A stretch of 64,000 bases of DNA from a virus: IMG/VR virus record IMGVR_UViG_3300020183_000013, positions 1-64,000 of that record, one strand, 5' to 3'. Of the stretch, positions 7,978 to 16,993 are shown in pieces. The position numbers were made by a program, and so were the translations under genes. The stretch's first letter is position 1; each line of letters opens with the position of its first letter. Below the pieces are notes generated by a model. The model worked only from the letters and a program-made list of their open reading frames with translations. It did no database searches and was not told the origin of the DNA.

Positions 7978-8586
7978 ATGAAATCGGATTTTTACCTAGA
8001 TAAAGTGAGTAAAGAAGAAATCAAAGAACTTCTTTATACTTACCATTATCTTAAAGACGAATCAAAAGATTTCAAGAGTGGATATAATTACTCACTTTAC
8101 AGAAAGTCATTCACAGATGTCCTTAATATTGGTGGGTCTGTTGGCGTCTGCATTTTTACTGGTCTCCCAGTTCCAGAAATAGCAAAAGGAGCATTTGGTC
8201 TTGAAAGAAACGAACAACAAGGACTCTTTGAACTCTCAAGACTCTGCATCAGACCTGATATCCAGTCTTTGGAATATAACATCACTTCTTGGTTTGTTTC
8301 AAGAGCGATTAGACAACTTCGGAAAGATACTGAAGTTAAAGCAATCCTTTCTTATGCTGATTCAAATCACCATTCTGGTACAATTTATCGCGCTTGCAAC
8401 TTTAAGTACTACGGTCTCACGGATAGAAAAAAAGATTTCTACTATTCAGACGGAACTAAACACTCTCGTGGAAAAGTAAAAGGTTCTGAAGGTGAATGGA
8501 GAGATAGAAGTAGAAAGCATAGATACCTTATGGTATTTGATAAAGAACTACAAAAACGCTTGACTTGGAAAGAGGAAAAGTGGTAA
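7978..8586 (+). CDS. Mom-like DNA-modification protein (GNAT-fold family)
   Basis: A 202-residue protein. It shows the pattern of the Mom family, whose phage Mu member converts adenine to N6-methylcarbamoyl-adenine and protects phage DNA from restriction: an N-terminal YHYL (22-25), GVCIFTGLP, ELSRLCI (85-91), a helix with N101, then SYADSNHHSGTIYRACNFKY (125-144). This order (HYL, ELxRL, SYAD, GxxYxAxNF) is typical of Mom/GNAT-like proteins. The C-terminus is basic (HSRGKVKGSEGEWRDRSRKH), consistent with nucleic-acid binding. It follows the tRNA cluster and ends inside a sigma70-like promoter. The family assignment is by eye; the exact modification is unknown. Confidence 0.65.
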   Translation: MKSDFYLDKVSKEEIKELLYTYHYLKDESKDFKSGYNYSLYRKSFTDVLNIGGSVGVCIFTGLPVPEIAKGAFGLERNEQQGLFELSRLCIRPDIQSLEYNITSWFVSRAIRQLRKDTEVKAILSYADSNHHSGTIYRACNFKYYGLTDRKKDFYYSDGTKHSRGKVKGSEGEWRDRSRKHRYLMVFDKELQKRLTWKEEKW

Positions 8587-8589
8587 AAT
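8560..8589 (+). promoter_or_regulatory. Sigma70-like promoter at end of Mom-like gene
   Basis: TTGACT (8560-8565), an 18 bp spacer and TAAAAT (8584-8589). The -10 overlaps the TAA stop of the Mom-like gene. A terminator follows about 45 bp downstream, so the transcript would be short and non-coding. Confidence 0.45.
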
Positions 8590-8596
8590 ATACAAG

Positions 8597-8657
8597 CCCG
8601 TGTGAAGGAATTGCCTAAGTGCTAACTTGAAAACCTCCGAGCAATCGGGGGTTTTCT
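8597..8657 (+). ncRNA. Candidate small RNA between promoter and terminator
   Basis: From the predicted start near 8597 to the terminator U-tract is about 60 nt with no convincing reading frame. It could be a small RNA, or simply the 3' end of the Mom-like transcript with a chance promoter. Confidence 0.3.
8630..8657 (+). terminator. Rho-independent terminator
   Basis: Stem AAAACCTCCG / CGGGGGTTTT with loop AGCAAT, followed by TTTTC. It separates the early small-gene block from the large fibre genes. Confidence 0.8.
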
Positions 8658-8662
8658 TGTGT

Positions 8663-8669
8663 CTAAATA
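8663..8669 (+). promoter_or_regulatory. Late promoter CTAAATA for the giant fibre operon
   Basis: The box lies immediately after the terminator and 30 bp before the ATG at 8700. Confidence 0.75.
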
Positions 8670-8699
8670 AATCATAATAGAACTCAAAGTGCGAATAAG

Positions 8700-11600
8700 A
8701 TGCCACTCAGTCGCTTAGATAATTTCATCAAGAATGTTCGTGGAAATATTCTTTATGTTAATCCAAATGACCTTGATGCTACTGACAGTATTGAAAATCA
8801 AGGAAATTCTTTAACAAGACCGTTCAAAACGATTCAAAGAGCTTTAATTGAGTCTGCAAGATTTTCGTGGCAGGCAGGTTTAGATAATGATAGATTTGGA
8901 AAAACAACTATTCTTGTTTATCCTGGAGAGCATTTAATTGATAACCGTCCTGGTTGGATACCTGATGGTGTCTCTGGTGGCGTAACAAACTTCAGATTGA
9001 GAAACGGCACTACCTCTACAGATTTTTCTCAATTTGGTCTTAGTACAAACTTTGATTTAACAACTGATAATAATGCTCTCTATAAAATGAATAGTATTCA
9101 CGGGGGTGTAATTTTACCTCGTGGTACATCAATCGTTGGTATGGATCTAAGAAAAACCACGATCCGTCCAAAATACGTACCAAACCCAGAAAACGATAAT
9201 ATTGAGAGATCTGCAATTTTTAGATTGACAGGTTCTTGCTACTTGTGGCAATTTACCATTTTTGATGCAAGTCCAAATAGTTTCATTTATAAGGACTACA
9301 CTACTAATACATTTATTCCTAACTTTTCGCACCATAAACTCACTTGCTTTGAGTATGCTGATGGTATTAATAGTGTAAACATTGATGACGAGTTTCAGAC
9401 TTACTCTACAGATCGTACTGATCTTGATATGTATTATGAAAAGATTGGACTTGTATATGGTCCATCTTCTGGAAGAGAAATTCAACCAGATTATCCTTCA
9501 AATGCTATTGACATTCAACCAAAAGTTGATGAATATCGTATTGTTGGAGCAACTGGAGGAACAGTTGGAATCAGTAGCATCAAGGCAGGTAATGGTGTAA
9601 CACCCACCACAACAATTACTGTTACAACTACAGAAGAACTTGGTGGTCTTGATGTTGACACTCCAATTCGTGTTGAAGGTGTTCCAACAACTGGAGCAAC
9701 AAGTTATAATGGACAATTTGTAGTCAGTAATCGTGTTAGTGATACTCAATTCCAATACGAAGTATCAAATCCACCAGAAGTTGCTCTACCATCAACAGCA
9801 GGAGCTCTTGTAAATCTAGTTGTTGATACAGTTTCTTCTGCATCACCATACGTCTTCAATATTTCATTGAGATCTGTTTATGGTATGTGCGGTCTTCACG
9901 CAGATGGAAATAATGCAACAGGTTTCAAATCGATGGTTGTTGCCCAGTTTACTGGTATTGGTCTACAGAAAGATAGAAACGCATTTGTAAAATATAATTC
10001 AACAACAGGAATCTATCAAGGTGCAGAGGTTCCTGCAAACGCAAATATTAATACCGATTCTACAGCACTTTACAAACCTGATTATGAAAACTATCATATT
10101 AAGTGTTCGAATGGATCTATTCTTCAGTTAGTTTCAATCTTTGCAATTGGTTTTGCAGGTCACTTTGTCGCTGAAGGTGGTGGAGATCAATCCATTACAA
10201 ACTCTAACTCTAACTTCGGTGCTAAGTCACTTGTTGCATCGGGATATAGAAAAGATGTATTCCCAAGAGATGATGTTGGATATGTAACTCATATTGTTCC
10301 ACCTAAGGAACTTGAAACTGAGGAAGTTAGTGTTGAATTTACTGCAATTGATGTAGGAGTAACTACTTCAGTATCTGCAGGAGCTGCAACAACTTCACGT
10401 TTGTACTTATATGGTGAAACCAATCAGGATATATCACCAGAAAGTTCTGTAGAAGGATATCGAATTGGTGCAAAGTATGGGGATACTCTAAAGGTTCTTG
10501 TTTCTCAATCTGGAGTCACTACAGAATACTCATCACGTATTGTGATGCCTGATAATGGTGTAGGATTCTCTACATCAACTTCAGAAAAGAGCTTAATTGT
10601 TGGTAATATTTCTAACAACACTTTAGGATTTGCAACAGACCACTCATTTATTTCTGGCGAATCTATTCGTATCATCAGCAATACAGGACAACTACCAGAT
10701 GGTTTAGAAAGTAATAGAATTTATTATGCTGTTACAAGTGCAACTGGAATTGGATCAACACAAATAAAAGTAGCACAAACTCTGAACGATGCAATTAATA
10801 GTTCACCAACTACATTAACCTTCAACACTGCAGGGGGAACTCTAACAGTTATAAGTAGAGTAAGTGATAAACAATCTGGGGATATTGGCCACCCAATTCA
10901 GTATGATACAACACAAAATCAGTGGTATCTAAACGTATCTGCTGCATCAACAGAGAATGGAATCTATTCTCAAATTCGTTCATTGGGTGCAACAAATCTT
11001 GGTGATGCAACATCAAGAACTTATATTACTAGAAGAACTGATAATAGAGGCTTAGTAGATACTGTTTATAGATTGAGATATTGTATTCCAGCAGGATCTG
11101 GAATTACCACTGCTAGACCACCTATTGATGGATTTGTAATTCAAGAATCAACAAACTCCAGTGGATATACTGATGCAGAGAACGCTGCATATTTCAGTGT
11201 TTCTGGAGCAACTCTTACAAATGAAAATGAACTAAGAAATCCAAAATTCGTTGCAAATGCAACTTGGACTTCTGGAATTACCACGATAACATCAGAACTT
11301 CCTCACGGACTGAGAGTTGGTGATCGTGTTAAGATTGAAAAAGTAACACCCACTGGTTATAATGGAACATATACTGTAACTTCTGTTCCAAGTACAAAAG
11401 AGTTTAATTATTCACTGGAAACAAATCCAGGAACTTTCACGAATGATACTACTACTCGTGATGCAGATCTTCCAAGATTTGCACGTAAGAAATATAATGG
11501 AACTTATTACATCTACCGATCACAAGAAGTTCAAAAATATATTCCAGGAAAGCAAGATGGTATCTATCATCTGTTTGTCCTAAATTCATCCAATAGTCCA

Positions 11601-14600
11601 AATGTAACTCCATTTACTAATCTGAGATTCTCTCAACCAATTCAGAATTTCTATCCTCAGACAAATAGAGATAATCCAACATCAGATCCAAAACCATCTG
11701 TATCTTTTGCACTTCCAAATCCAATTGGTCAAGTTGCAATTGATGATCCTCAGCACAGTATTACAAAAGAAACTCTTAATGCTTCTCTTCTAGATTCTCG
11801 CTCTGGAATTGGTATTACAGATATTGTTTCCTTGTCTGGTGTTGGGCATACAATTCATACAGATTATAACCACGGTTTGAACCGTATTATTCAAGTTGGA
11901 ATTGCTAATAGTGGTGCTGGATATGGAAATGGATCCGCACAAACATTTTATAATGCAAAACTCGTAAGTATTGGTGCTTCAGTCACTGGATCTGATGCTA
12001 CTGCTAGAGTCACTGTTAATGCAAGTGGAAATATTACCGCTGTCAAGATTATGGACGGCGGCAGTGCTTACGGTATTGGTAATACACTATCTGTCGTAGG
12101 TATCGCAACTACTACTGGACATACAGTTGGTGTTGTAAATGTAACCAAAATATACAACAACATTGGAGATACTCTTGTAATTGATGCTATTAGATCGAAA
12201 ACTTATGATGGATATAATGAGATCTATAGAATTACTGATGTTCCAATCGGAAAACCAAAGCAGATTGTTGTTGAATCTACTAGAAGCATTGGAGCTGCTA
12301 CAACTCTTGGAATTGGATCTGTAGTTACTTCAAATTCAACTGCATATCTATCCGGAAGATCAGTAGTTGTCTCTGCATTTAGTTACAATCCAACAACAGG
12401 TCTTGGTATTGTAACAACCAGTGATTACCATGGACTTAAGGTTGATAATAAAGTTCGTCTAAGTGGTGCTTCCGAGAGTTTCTATAACGATGACTTTGTA
12501 GTTAAGAGAGTTGGTTCTTCAACATCATTCACCTTAAATGTAGGAATTAATACTTTTGCTCCTACAATTTCAGGAACTCTTTATATTCATCACCCAGGAT
12601 ATAGTTCAAGTGGTGGTAATATAGACTTTACTAATGATAGTGGTTCTGGAAGACTGTTTACAAAATATGCAGGAATTACTACTACTCTTGCGTCTCCAAT
12701 TTCTGATACTACAACTGACACTATCTCAATCACAAACATTGAAAATTATGACATTAATATTGGAGATTATTTGAGCATTGATAATGAGATTGTAAGGGTC
12801 AAGACAACCACAACTGGAACTAATCCAATTTCAGTTTTCCGTGGAGTTCTTGGAACAAGAGCAGCAGCACACGGAAGCAATAGTGTCGTAAGAAGAATCA
12901 AGTGTGATCCAATTGAGTTCCGTAGAAATTCAATTATCCGTGCATCTGGACATACTTTTGAATATGTTGGTTTTGGTCCTGGTAACTATTCTACTGCGCT
13001 ACCAGATCGTCAAGATAGACAGATTACTGGTCAGGAAGAACTTCTAGCTCAATCAACAAAGATTGATGGTGGTATTAACGTCTTCACTGGAATGAATAAT
13101 GATGGCGACTTCTACGTTGGTAATAAGAAAGTTAATTCAGCAACAGGACAAGAGGAAGTATTTGACTCACCAATTCCAACGGTAACTGGTGAAGATTTAG
13201 GTTCTACAGGACTCAACATTGGATTTGATGTTCTTACTCCTCTTGAAGTTTCCATCAGCCGTTCTATCCGTGTAGAAGGTGGTTCGGATCAGAATATTAT
13301 CTCCGAATTTGATGGACCAGTAATCTTTAACAATAAGATTACATCAAACTCATCAAAAGGTATTGAAGCGAATTCACTGTTCCTCCAAGGTGATACTAAA
13401 GTATCCAGAAAATATACTGTAGGAAATACTGAACCAACAATCTCAGGAAACCCTGGAGATGTTGTTTATAACTCAACTCCTGTTAAGGGAGGATCCATTG
13501 GTTGGGTTTACACTGCTGATAATGATTGGTACAAGTTCGGAGGAATTAGTCTTTCAAATACTTCGAATGTTCTCCTTGTTGATCAACTCGGTATTTCTAC
13601 AACCTCACCTGGTGATTGTAAACTCAGAGTTGGTTCTGGAACCACATTATTCTGTGTAGATGCAAATGGTGTTGGTATTGGAACAACTGCAAATCAGTTT
13701 AAGTTAAATGTAGTTGGAAGTGCAAGAGTATCTGGTGGTGCTACAATTACTGGAACCTTAAATGTTGGTTCTACTCTTACCGCAGGATTCCTTGTTGGTG
13801 ATGGTAGCGGAATCACTAATCTAAACGTTGCTTCTAGTGGTTGGTCTCAGGTTGCTTCTGGACTTGGCACTGGCATTTATAATACACAAGTATCTGATAA
13901 TGTTGGTGTAGGAACTTCAAGACCAAGATTTGTTCTTGAAGTTGGTGCTGTTGGAACTGGATTAACTGATCTTTATGTAAATAACAGATCAATCTTCAAT
14001 GGTCCAGTTACTGCAAATTCTGGAGCAGTTGTAAGTGGAATGCTTACGAGCACTTCATTCAGACTTGATAGTGCAACTGGAAACATTAGAGCAGGTATTG
14101 TTACAACAGGTGTTGGTGTAGTCAATACAAGTTTCTCTGTTGGATCCGCACTTACAGTAACTTCTGGAGGTAGAATTGGTCTAGGTGTTGCATCTCCAAG
14201 TGAACTTCTGGAAGTTAATGGACGTGCCAAGTTTAAGAGTTATTATGAAGGTGTCACAGCACTTTCTGTAGCATCCTTGAATGTGAATGTTAATCTTAAT
14301 GATGGACAAACATTTACACTCACACCATCTTCAAATATTAATAGATTTACTTTACTCAATCCACCATCTGGATCAAATTCAACATCTTTCACAATTTCAA
14401 TTACTCAAGGTTCAACTCCATTCTTAGTTTCTATTGATACATTCTTTAATGCATTTGGTGTTCAAATTCCTGTGTACTGGGCTTCAGGTATTGTTCCAAC
14501 GGTTACAAATATTGCTGGTGCAAGAGATGTTTACTCATTCACTACTTTTGATGGTGGAGCAACTCTCTATGGCGTTGTCGGAGGTCAGAACTTCTCATGA
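8700..14600 (+). CDS. Giant virion structural protein: beta-helix-like N-terminus, fibre-like C-terminus
   Basis: A 1966-residue protein. The first ~450 residues (YVNPNDLDATDSIENQGNSL, FKTIQRALIESARFSW, then TTILVYPGEHLI and GTSIVGMDLRKTTI) resemble a right-handed beta-helix of the pectate-lyase type as used in tail spikes. The middle contains repeated HGL motifs (LPHGLRVGDRV, YHGLKVDNKV, YNHGLNRI) in beta-rich units. The C-terminal ~350 residues carry the VGIGTT/LEVNG repeat (NGVGIGTT, NVVGSARVSG) seen in nearly all fibre genes of this window. It overlaps the next gene by 4 nt (ATGA). It is probably a baseplate-attached proximal fibre or tail pin; the exact T4 equivalent cannot be set by eye. 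Confidence 0.7.
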   Translation: MPLSRLDNFIKNVRGNILYVNPNDLDATDSIENQGNSLTRPFKTIQRALIESARFSWQAGLDNDRFGKTTILVYPGEHLIDNRPGWIPDGVSGGVTNFRLRNGTTSTDFSQFGLSTNFDLTTDNNALYKMNSIHGGVILPRGTSIVGMDLRKTTIRPKYVPNPENDNIERSAIFRLTGSCYLWQFTIFDASPNSFIYKDYTTNTFIPNFSHHKLTCFEYADGINSVNIDDEFQTYSTDRTDLDMYYEKIGLVYGPSSGREIQPDYPSNAIDIQPKVDEYRIVGATGGTVGISSIKAGNGVTPTTTITVTTTEELGGLDVDTPIRVEGVPTTGATSYNGQFVVSNRVSDTQFQYEVSNPPEVALPSTAGALVNLVVDTVSSASPYVFNISLRSVYGMCGLHADGNNATGFKSMVVAQFTGIGLQKDRNAFVKYNSTTGIYQGAEVPANANINTDSTALYKPDYENYHIKCSNGSILQLVSIFAIGFAGHFVAEGGGDQSITNSNSNFGAKSLVASGYRKDVFPRDDVGYVTHIVPPKELETEEVSVEFTAIDVGVTTSVSAGAATTSRLYLYGETNQDISPESSVEGYRIGAKYGDTLKVLVSQSGVTTEYSSRIVMPDNGVGFSTSTSEKSLIVGNISNNTLGFATDHSFISGESIRIISNTGQLPDGLESNRIYYAVTSATGIGSTQIKVAQTLNDAINSSPTTLTFNTAGGTLTVISRVSDKQSGDIGHPIQYDTTQNQWYLNVSAASTENGIYSQIRSLGATNLGDATSRTYITRRTDNRGLVDTVYRLRYCIPAGSGITTARPPIDGFVIQESTNSSGYTDAENAAYFSVSGATLTNENELRNPKFVANATWTSGITTITSELPHGLRVGDRVKIEKVTPTGYNGTYTVTSVPSTKEFNYSLETNPGTFTNDTTTRDADLPRFARKKYNGTYYIYRSQEVQKYIPGKQDGIYHLFVLNSSNSPNVTPFTNLRFSQPIQNFYPQTNRDNPTSDPKPSVSFALPNPIGQVAIDDPQHSITKETLNASLLDSRSGIGITDIVSLSGVGHTIHTDYNHGLNRIIQVGIANSGAGYGNGSAQTFYNAKLVSIGASVTGSDATARVTVNASGNITAVKIMDGGSAYGIGNTLSVVGIATTTGHTVGVVNVTKIYNNIGDTLVIDAIRSKTYDGYNEIYRITDVPIGKPKQIVVESTRSIGAATTLGIGSVVTSNSTAYLSGRSVVVSAFSYNPTTGLGIVTTSDYHGLKVDNKVRLSGASESFYNDDFVVKRVGSSTSFTLNVGINTFAPTISGTLYIHHPGYSSSGGNIDFTNDSGSGRLFTKYAGITTTLASPISDTTTDTISITNIENYDINIGDYLSIDNEIVRVKTTTTGTNPISVFRGVLGTRAAAHGSNSVVRRIKCDPIEFRRNSIIRASGHTFEYVGFGPGNYSTALPDRQDRQITGQEELLAQSTKIDGGINVFTGMNNDGDFYVGNKKVNSATGQEEVFDSPIPTVTGEDLGSTGLNIGFDVLTPLEVSISRSIRVEGGSDQNIISEFDGPVIFNNKITSNSSKGIEANSLFLQGDTKVSRKYTVGNTEPTISGNPGDVVYNSTPVKGGSIGWVYTADNDWYKFGGISLSNTSNVLLVDQLGISTTSPGDCKLRVGSGTTLFCVDANGVGIGTTANQFKLNVVGSARVSGGATITGTLNVGSTLTAGFLVGDGSGITNLNVASSGWSQVASGLGTGIYNTQVSDNVGVGTSRPRFVLEVGAVGTGLTDLYVNNRSIFNGPVTANSGAVVSGMLTSTSFRLDSATGNIRAGIVTTGVGVVNTSFSVGSALTVTSGGRIGLGVASPSELLEVNGRAKFKSYYEGVTALSVASLNVNVNLNDGQTFTLTPSSNINRFTLLNPPSGSNSTSFTISITQGSTPFLVSIDTFFNAFGVQIPVYWASGIVPTVTNIAGARDVYSFTTFDGGATLYGVVGGQNFS

Positions 14601-16960
14601 GATCAAATCACCAATTCTTCAGAAAAACTCCTAGTAATCTAGATATCAATCCACCTTCTATTACAATTGCAACTCAACCACAGAATGCAACAGCAACTCC
14701 TGCATATCAGGTAGTTACTGCTGGTCCTCCTGTCATTCCCATAATGACAATATCACCAGCAACTCCTAATGGGACTACATCAATCAATCTGAATAATATC
14801 ACAACCTTCCAAGATTTTGCTCCTGGTGTTGAGTATACACTTACACCTAATGTAAGTTTTACTGCAAGAACTTACCTTGTTGGTGCAATGGGTGGTTTTG
14901 GTCAAAGAGGTGGAGTTGACAGGCAAGTTGGAGGTTTAGGTGGTTATGTTCAGGGAACTTTAACCTTTAATGCTGGACAATCATATAAGGTAAGAGTTGG
15001 TGGTGCTGGTGCCAGTAGTAGAAGTTTTAATAATCTTGCAGCAACTTTTACTGGTGCGGGATTAAAAGCAGAAACTACGGGAGGATCATATCCTGGTGCT
15101 CAAGGCGGTGGATATACTGGTCTATTTTTACTATCTGCAACACAAGCAAATGCTCTTTTAATTGCATCGGGTGGTGGAGGTGCTTCTGAAGATCCTGCAA
15201 GTGGAGGCAATGGTGGACTTCCAAATGGATCAGATGGTTCAAATGGAAGCAGAGCGGGTAAAGGTGCCACACAAACTTCTGGAGGTCTTGGAGCTCGTGG
15301 TGGGCAGGCAGGTTCTGCATTAACAGGAGGAAATGGAAATGCTGAAGGTGCTGGAGGCGGTGGTGGATATTTTGGCGGTGGTGGTGGTGGATCTGAAGGT
15401 GCAGGGGCTGGCGGCGGCGGTTCTAGTTATTTTAATCCAACATTAGTAACTGGTGGTTCATATTCAACAACAGATTCTGCGGGTGGTGGCGTAATTACAA
15501 ATAGAAACGGTTCTTTTAAGTTTACTATTCTTTCTGTGGCTCCAGGACAAAATACAGATCCTATCGTTACAAATTTCCCAGAAACTCCTGGTACTTTTAC
15601 AATTAATTCTTCATTCACATCAGGAGCATCGGGCAGTTTATCCTATCAGTGGTATAGAGTTGGTTCTGGAGCAATTTCAGGTGCAACAGGAACAAGTCTC
15701 ACTGTCTCTGATGTTGGTGCATTAAACGGAGCACAATATTACTGTCAGGTTAATTTTAATCGTTCTGGAAATACTGCAAACGCTCTTAATTCTCCTTTAC
15801 TTTCCAACACTGTTACCTTAACCGTAAGACCTGTAATAACAATTACTCAACAACCAACGAGTCAATCTTCTTCAACAACAACTTCTACAATATTTGCTGT
15901 TGCCGCAAGTGTAAGTAATGGCACGAATAATCAATTATCTTATCGTTGGAAACTTAATGGAATTTCTCTGAATGGTGGGACAAATACTATCACAGGAGCA
16001 ACATTTACTGCTTCAGGAGTAACAACACCAAATCTTACGATTGGAGGTTCAAATGTTGGGCAATATGAAATTGCTGTAGATGTATCACATCCATCCGCAG
16101 TAAACTCACCATTACAATCAAATGAAATTAACTATACAGTAACTCCAGGAAGAAACTCTATTAACTACGAGTTTGCATCTGAGACAAGTGCAATTCTTGC
16201 AACCACTGGTCAGGTTGATTTGGCAGGTAGTCCACTTATTCTTAATTTTGATTCTACGAGACCTCTACAAATTCTTTATGCATCAGAAAGAGATATTAGA
16301 GTACGTGCAGAAATTTATGGTGGAAAAGGTAGCAATAATGGAGGACAAGGTGGTTACTCATTGATCGAATTTGTAATGCAAAGAAACGTTGAATATGTAG
16401 TAACTAGAGATGATACTGGAAGAGCAATCTTCATTTATAGAAAGGCAAGTTTAATGGCTGCAGTTGGTTCGGGATGTGACAGAGTTGCAAATGCTGCTGG
16501 TGGTGGAGTAGGAATTGCCGTTGGAAATAATGGAAATCCGATTCGCGGAGCAGCAGAAATTGTTCAAGGTGGTCTTAATAACTCATTGGGAAGATATGTT
16601 GATAGTATGTTCTCTGGTATTGGTGTTGCTTATCAATGTCCGATTGGAAGTTATTATAGAAATATTACACCTTGTTCAGACATACCAGGAAGCACTCAAT
16701 TTAGAGTCCGAGATGGACAATTAGTTACCAATACTGCATTAATTCAAAGAGGATATAAATCAAGTAATTCTCAAGAACATTTCAGAAACACTGGTAATCA
16801 AGGTAGTGGTTATGGTGTCATTGGTGGTACATACAGTGGTAATAATAATCCTACCAGTGGTGGTAGTGGATATACTGATAGATCTTTTACCATTATTAGT
16901 TCTACTATAGGTGGAAGTAATGAAACTTATGGTAAAGTTATAATTACTTTGGCACCATAA
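14597..16960 (+). CDS. Glycine-rich fibre/adhesin protein with two Ig-like domains
   Basis: A 787-residue protein. Residues ~90-290 are glycine-rich (GGGGGYFGGGGGGSEGAGAG) with the recurrent module (YLVGAMGGFGQRGG, YKVRVGGAGAS). Residues ~320-410 look Ig-like (LSYQWYRVG ... NGAQYYCQVNFN), and ~415-510 form a second Ig-like repeat (LSYRWKLNG ... GQYEIAV). The C-terminal ~270 residues return to a glycine-rich module (GSGYGVIGGTYSG). Ig-like domains in phage tails often bind surface carbohydrate, and polyglycine resembles T-even gp38-type adhesins. It is translationally coupled to the giant gene, and its stop lies in a late promoter. Confidence 0.65.
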   Translation: MRSNHQFFRKTPSNLDINPPSITIATQPQNATATPAYQVVTAGPPVIPIMTISPATPNGTTSINLNNITTFQDFAPGVEYTLTPNVSFTARTYLVGAMGGFGQRGGVDRQVGGLGGYVQGTLTFNAGQSYKVRVGGAGASSRSFNNLAATFTGAGLKAETTGGSYPGAQGGGYTGLFLLSATQANALLIASGGGGASEDPASGGNGGLPNGSDGSNGSRAGKGATQTSGGLGARGGQAGSALTGGNGNAEGAGGGGGYFGGGGGGSEGAGAGGGGSSYFNPTLVTGGSYSTTDSAGGGVITNRNGSFKFTILSVAPGQNTDPIVTNFPETPGTFTINSSFTSGASGSLSYQWYRVGSGAISGATGTSLTVSDVGALNGAQYYCQVNFNRSGNTANALNSPLLSNTVTLTVRPVITITQQPTSQSSSTTTSTIFAVAASVSNGTNNQLSYRWKLNGISLNGGTNTITGATFTASGVTTPNLTIGGSNVGQYEIAVDVSHPSAVNSPLQSNEINYTVTPGRNSINYEFASETSAILATTGQVDLAGSPLILNFDSTRPLQILYASERDIRVRAEIYGGKGSNNGGQGGYSLIEFVMQRNVEYVVTRDDTGRAIFIYRKASLMAAVGSGCDRVANAAGGGVGIAVGNNGNPIRGAAEIVQGGLNNSLGRYVDSMFSGIGVAYQCPIGSYYRNITPCSDIPGSTQFRVRDGQLVTNTALIQRGYKSSNSQEHFRNTGNQGSGYGVIGGTYSGNNNPTSGGSGYTDRSFTIISSTIGGSNETYGKVIITLAP

Positions 16961-16963
16961 ATA
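16957..16963 (+). promoter_or_regulatory. Late promoter ATAAATA
   Basis: Overlaps the TAA stop at 16958-16960. Leads to the gene at 16994, which also has a GGGGGAGAG Shine-Dalgarno-like stretch. Confidence 0.75.
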
Positions 16964-16993
16964 ATAAAAACACTTGGGGGAGAGTGAACCCAT

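Noticed and set aside
8594-8629. Third tRNA after the Mom-like gene
   Set aside because: No acceptor or anticodon pairing could be made; only the terminator hairpin forms.
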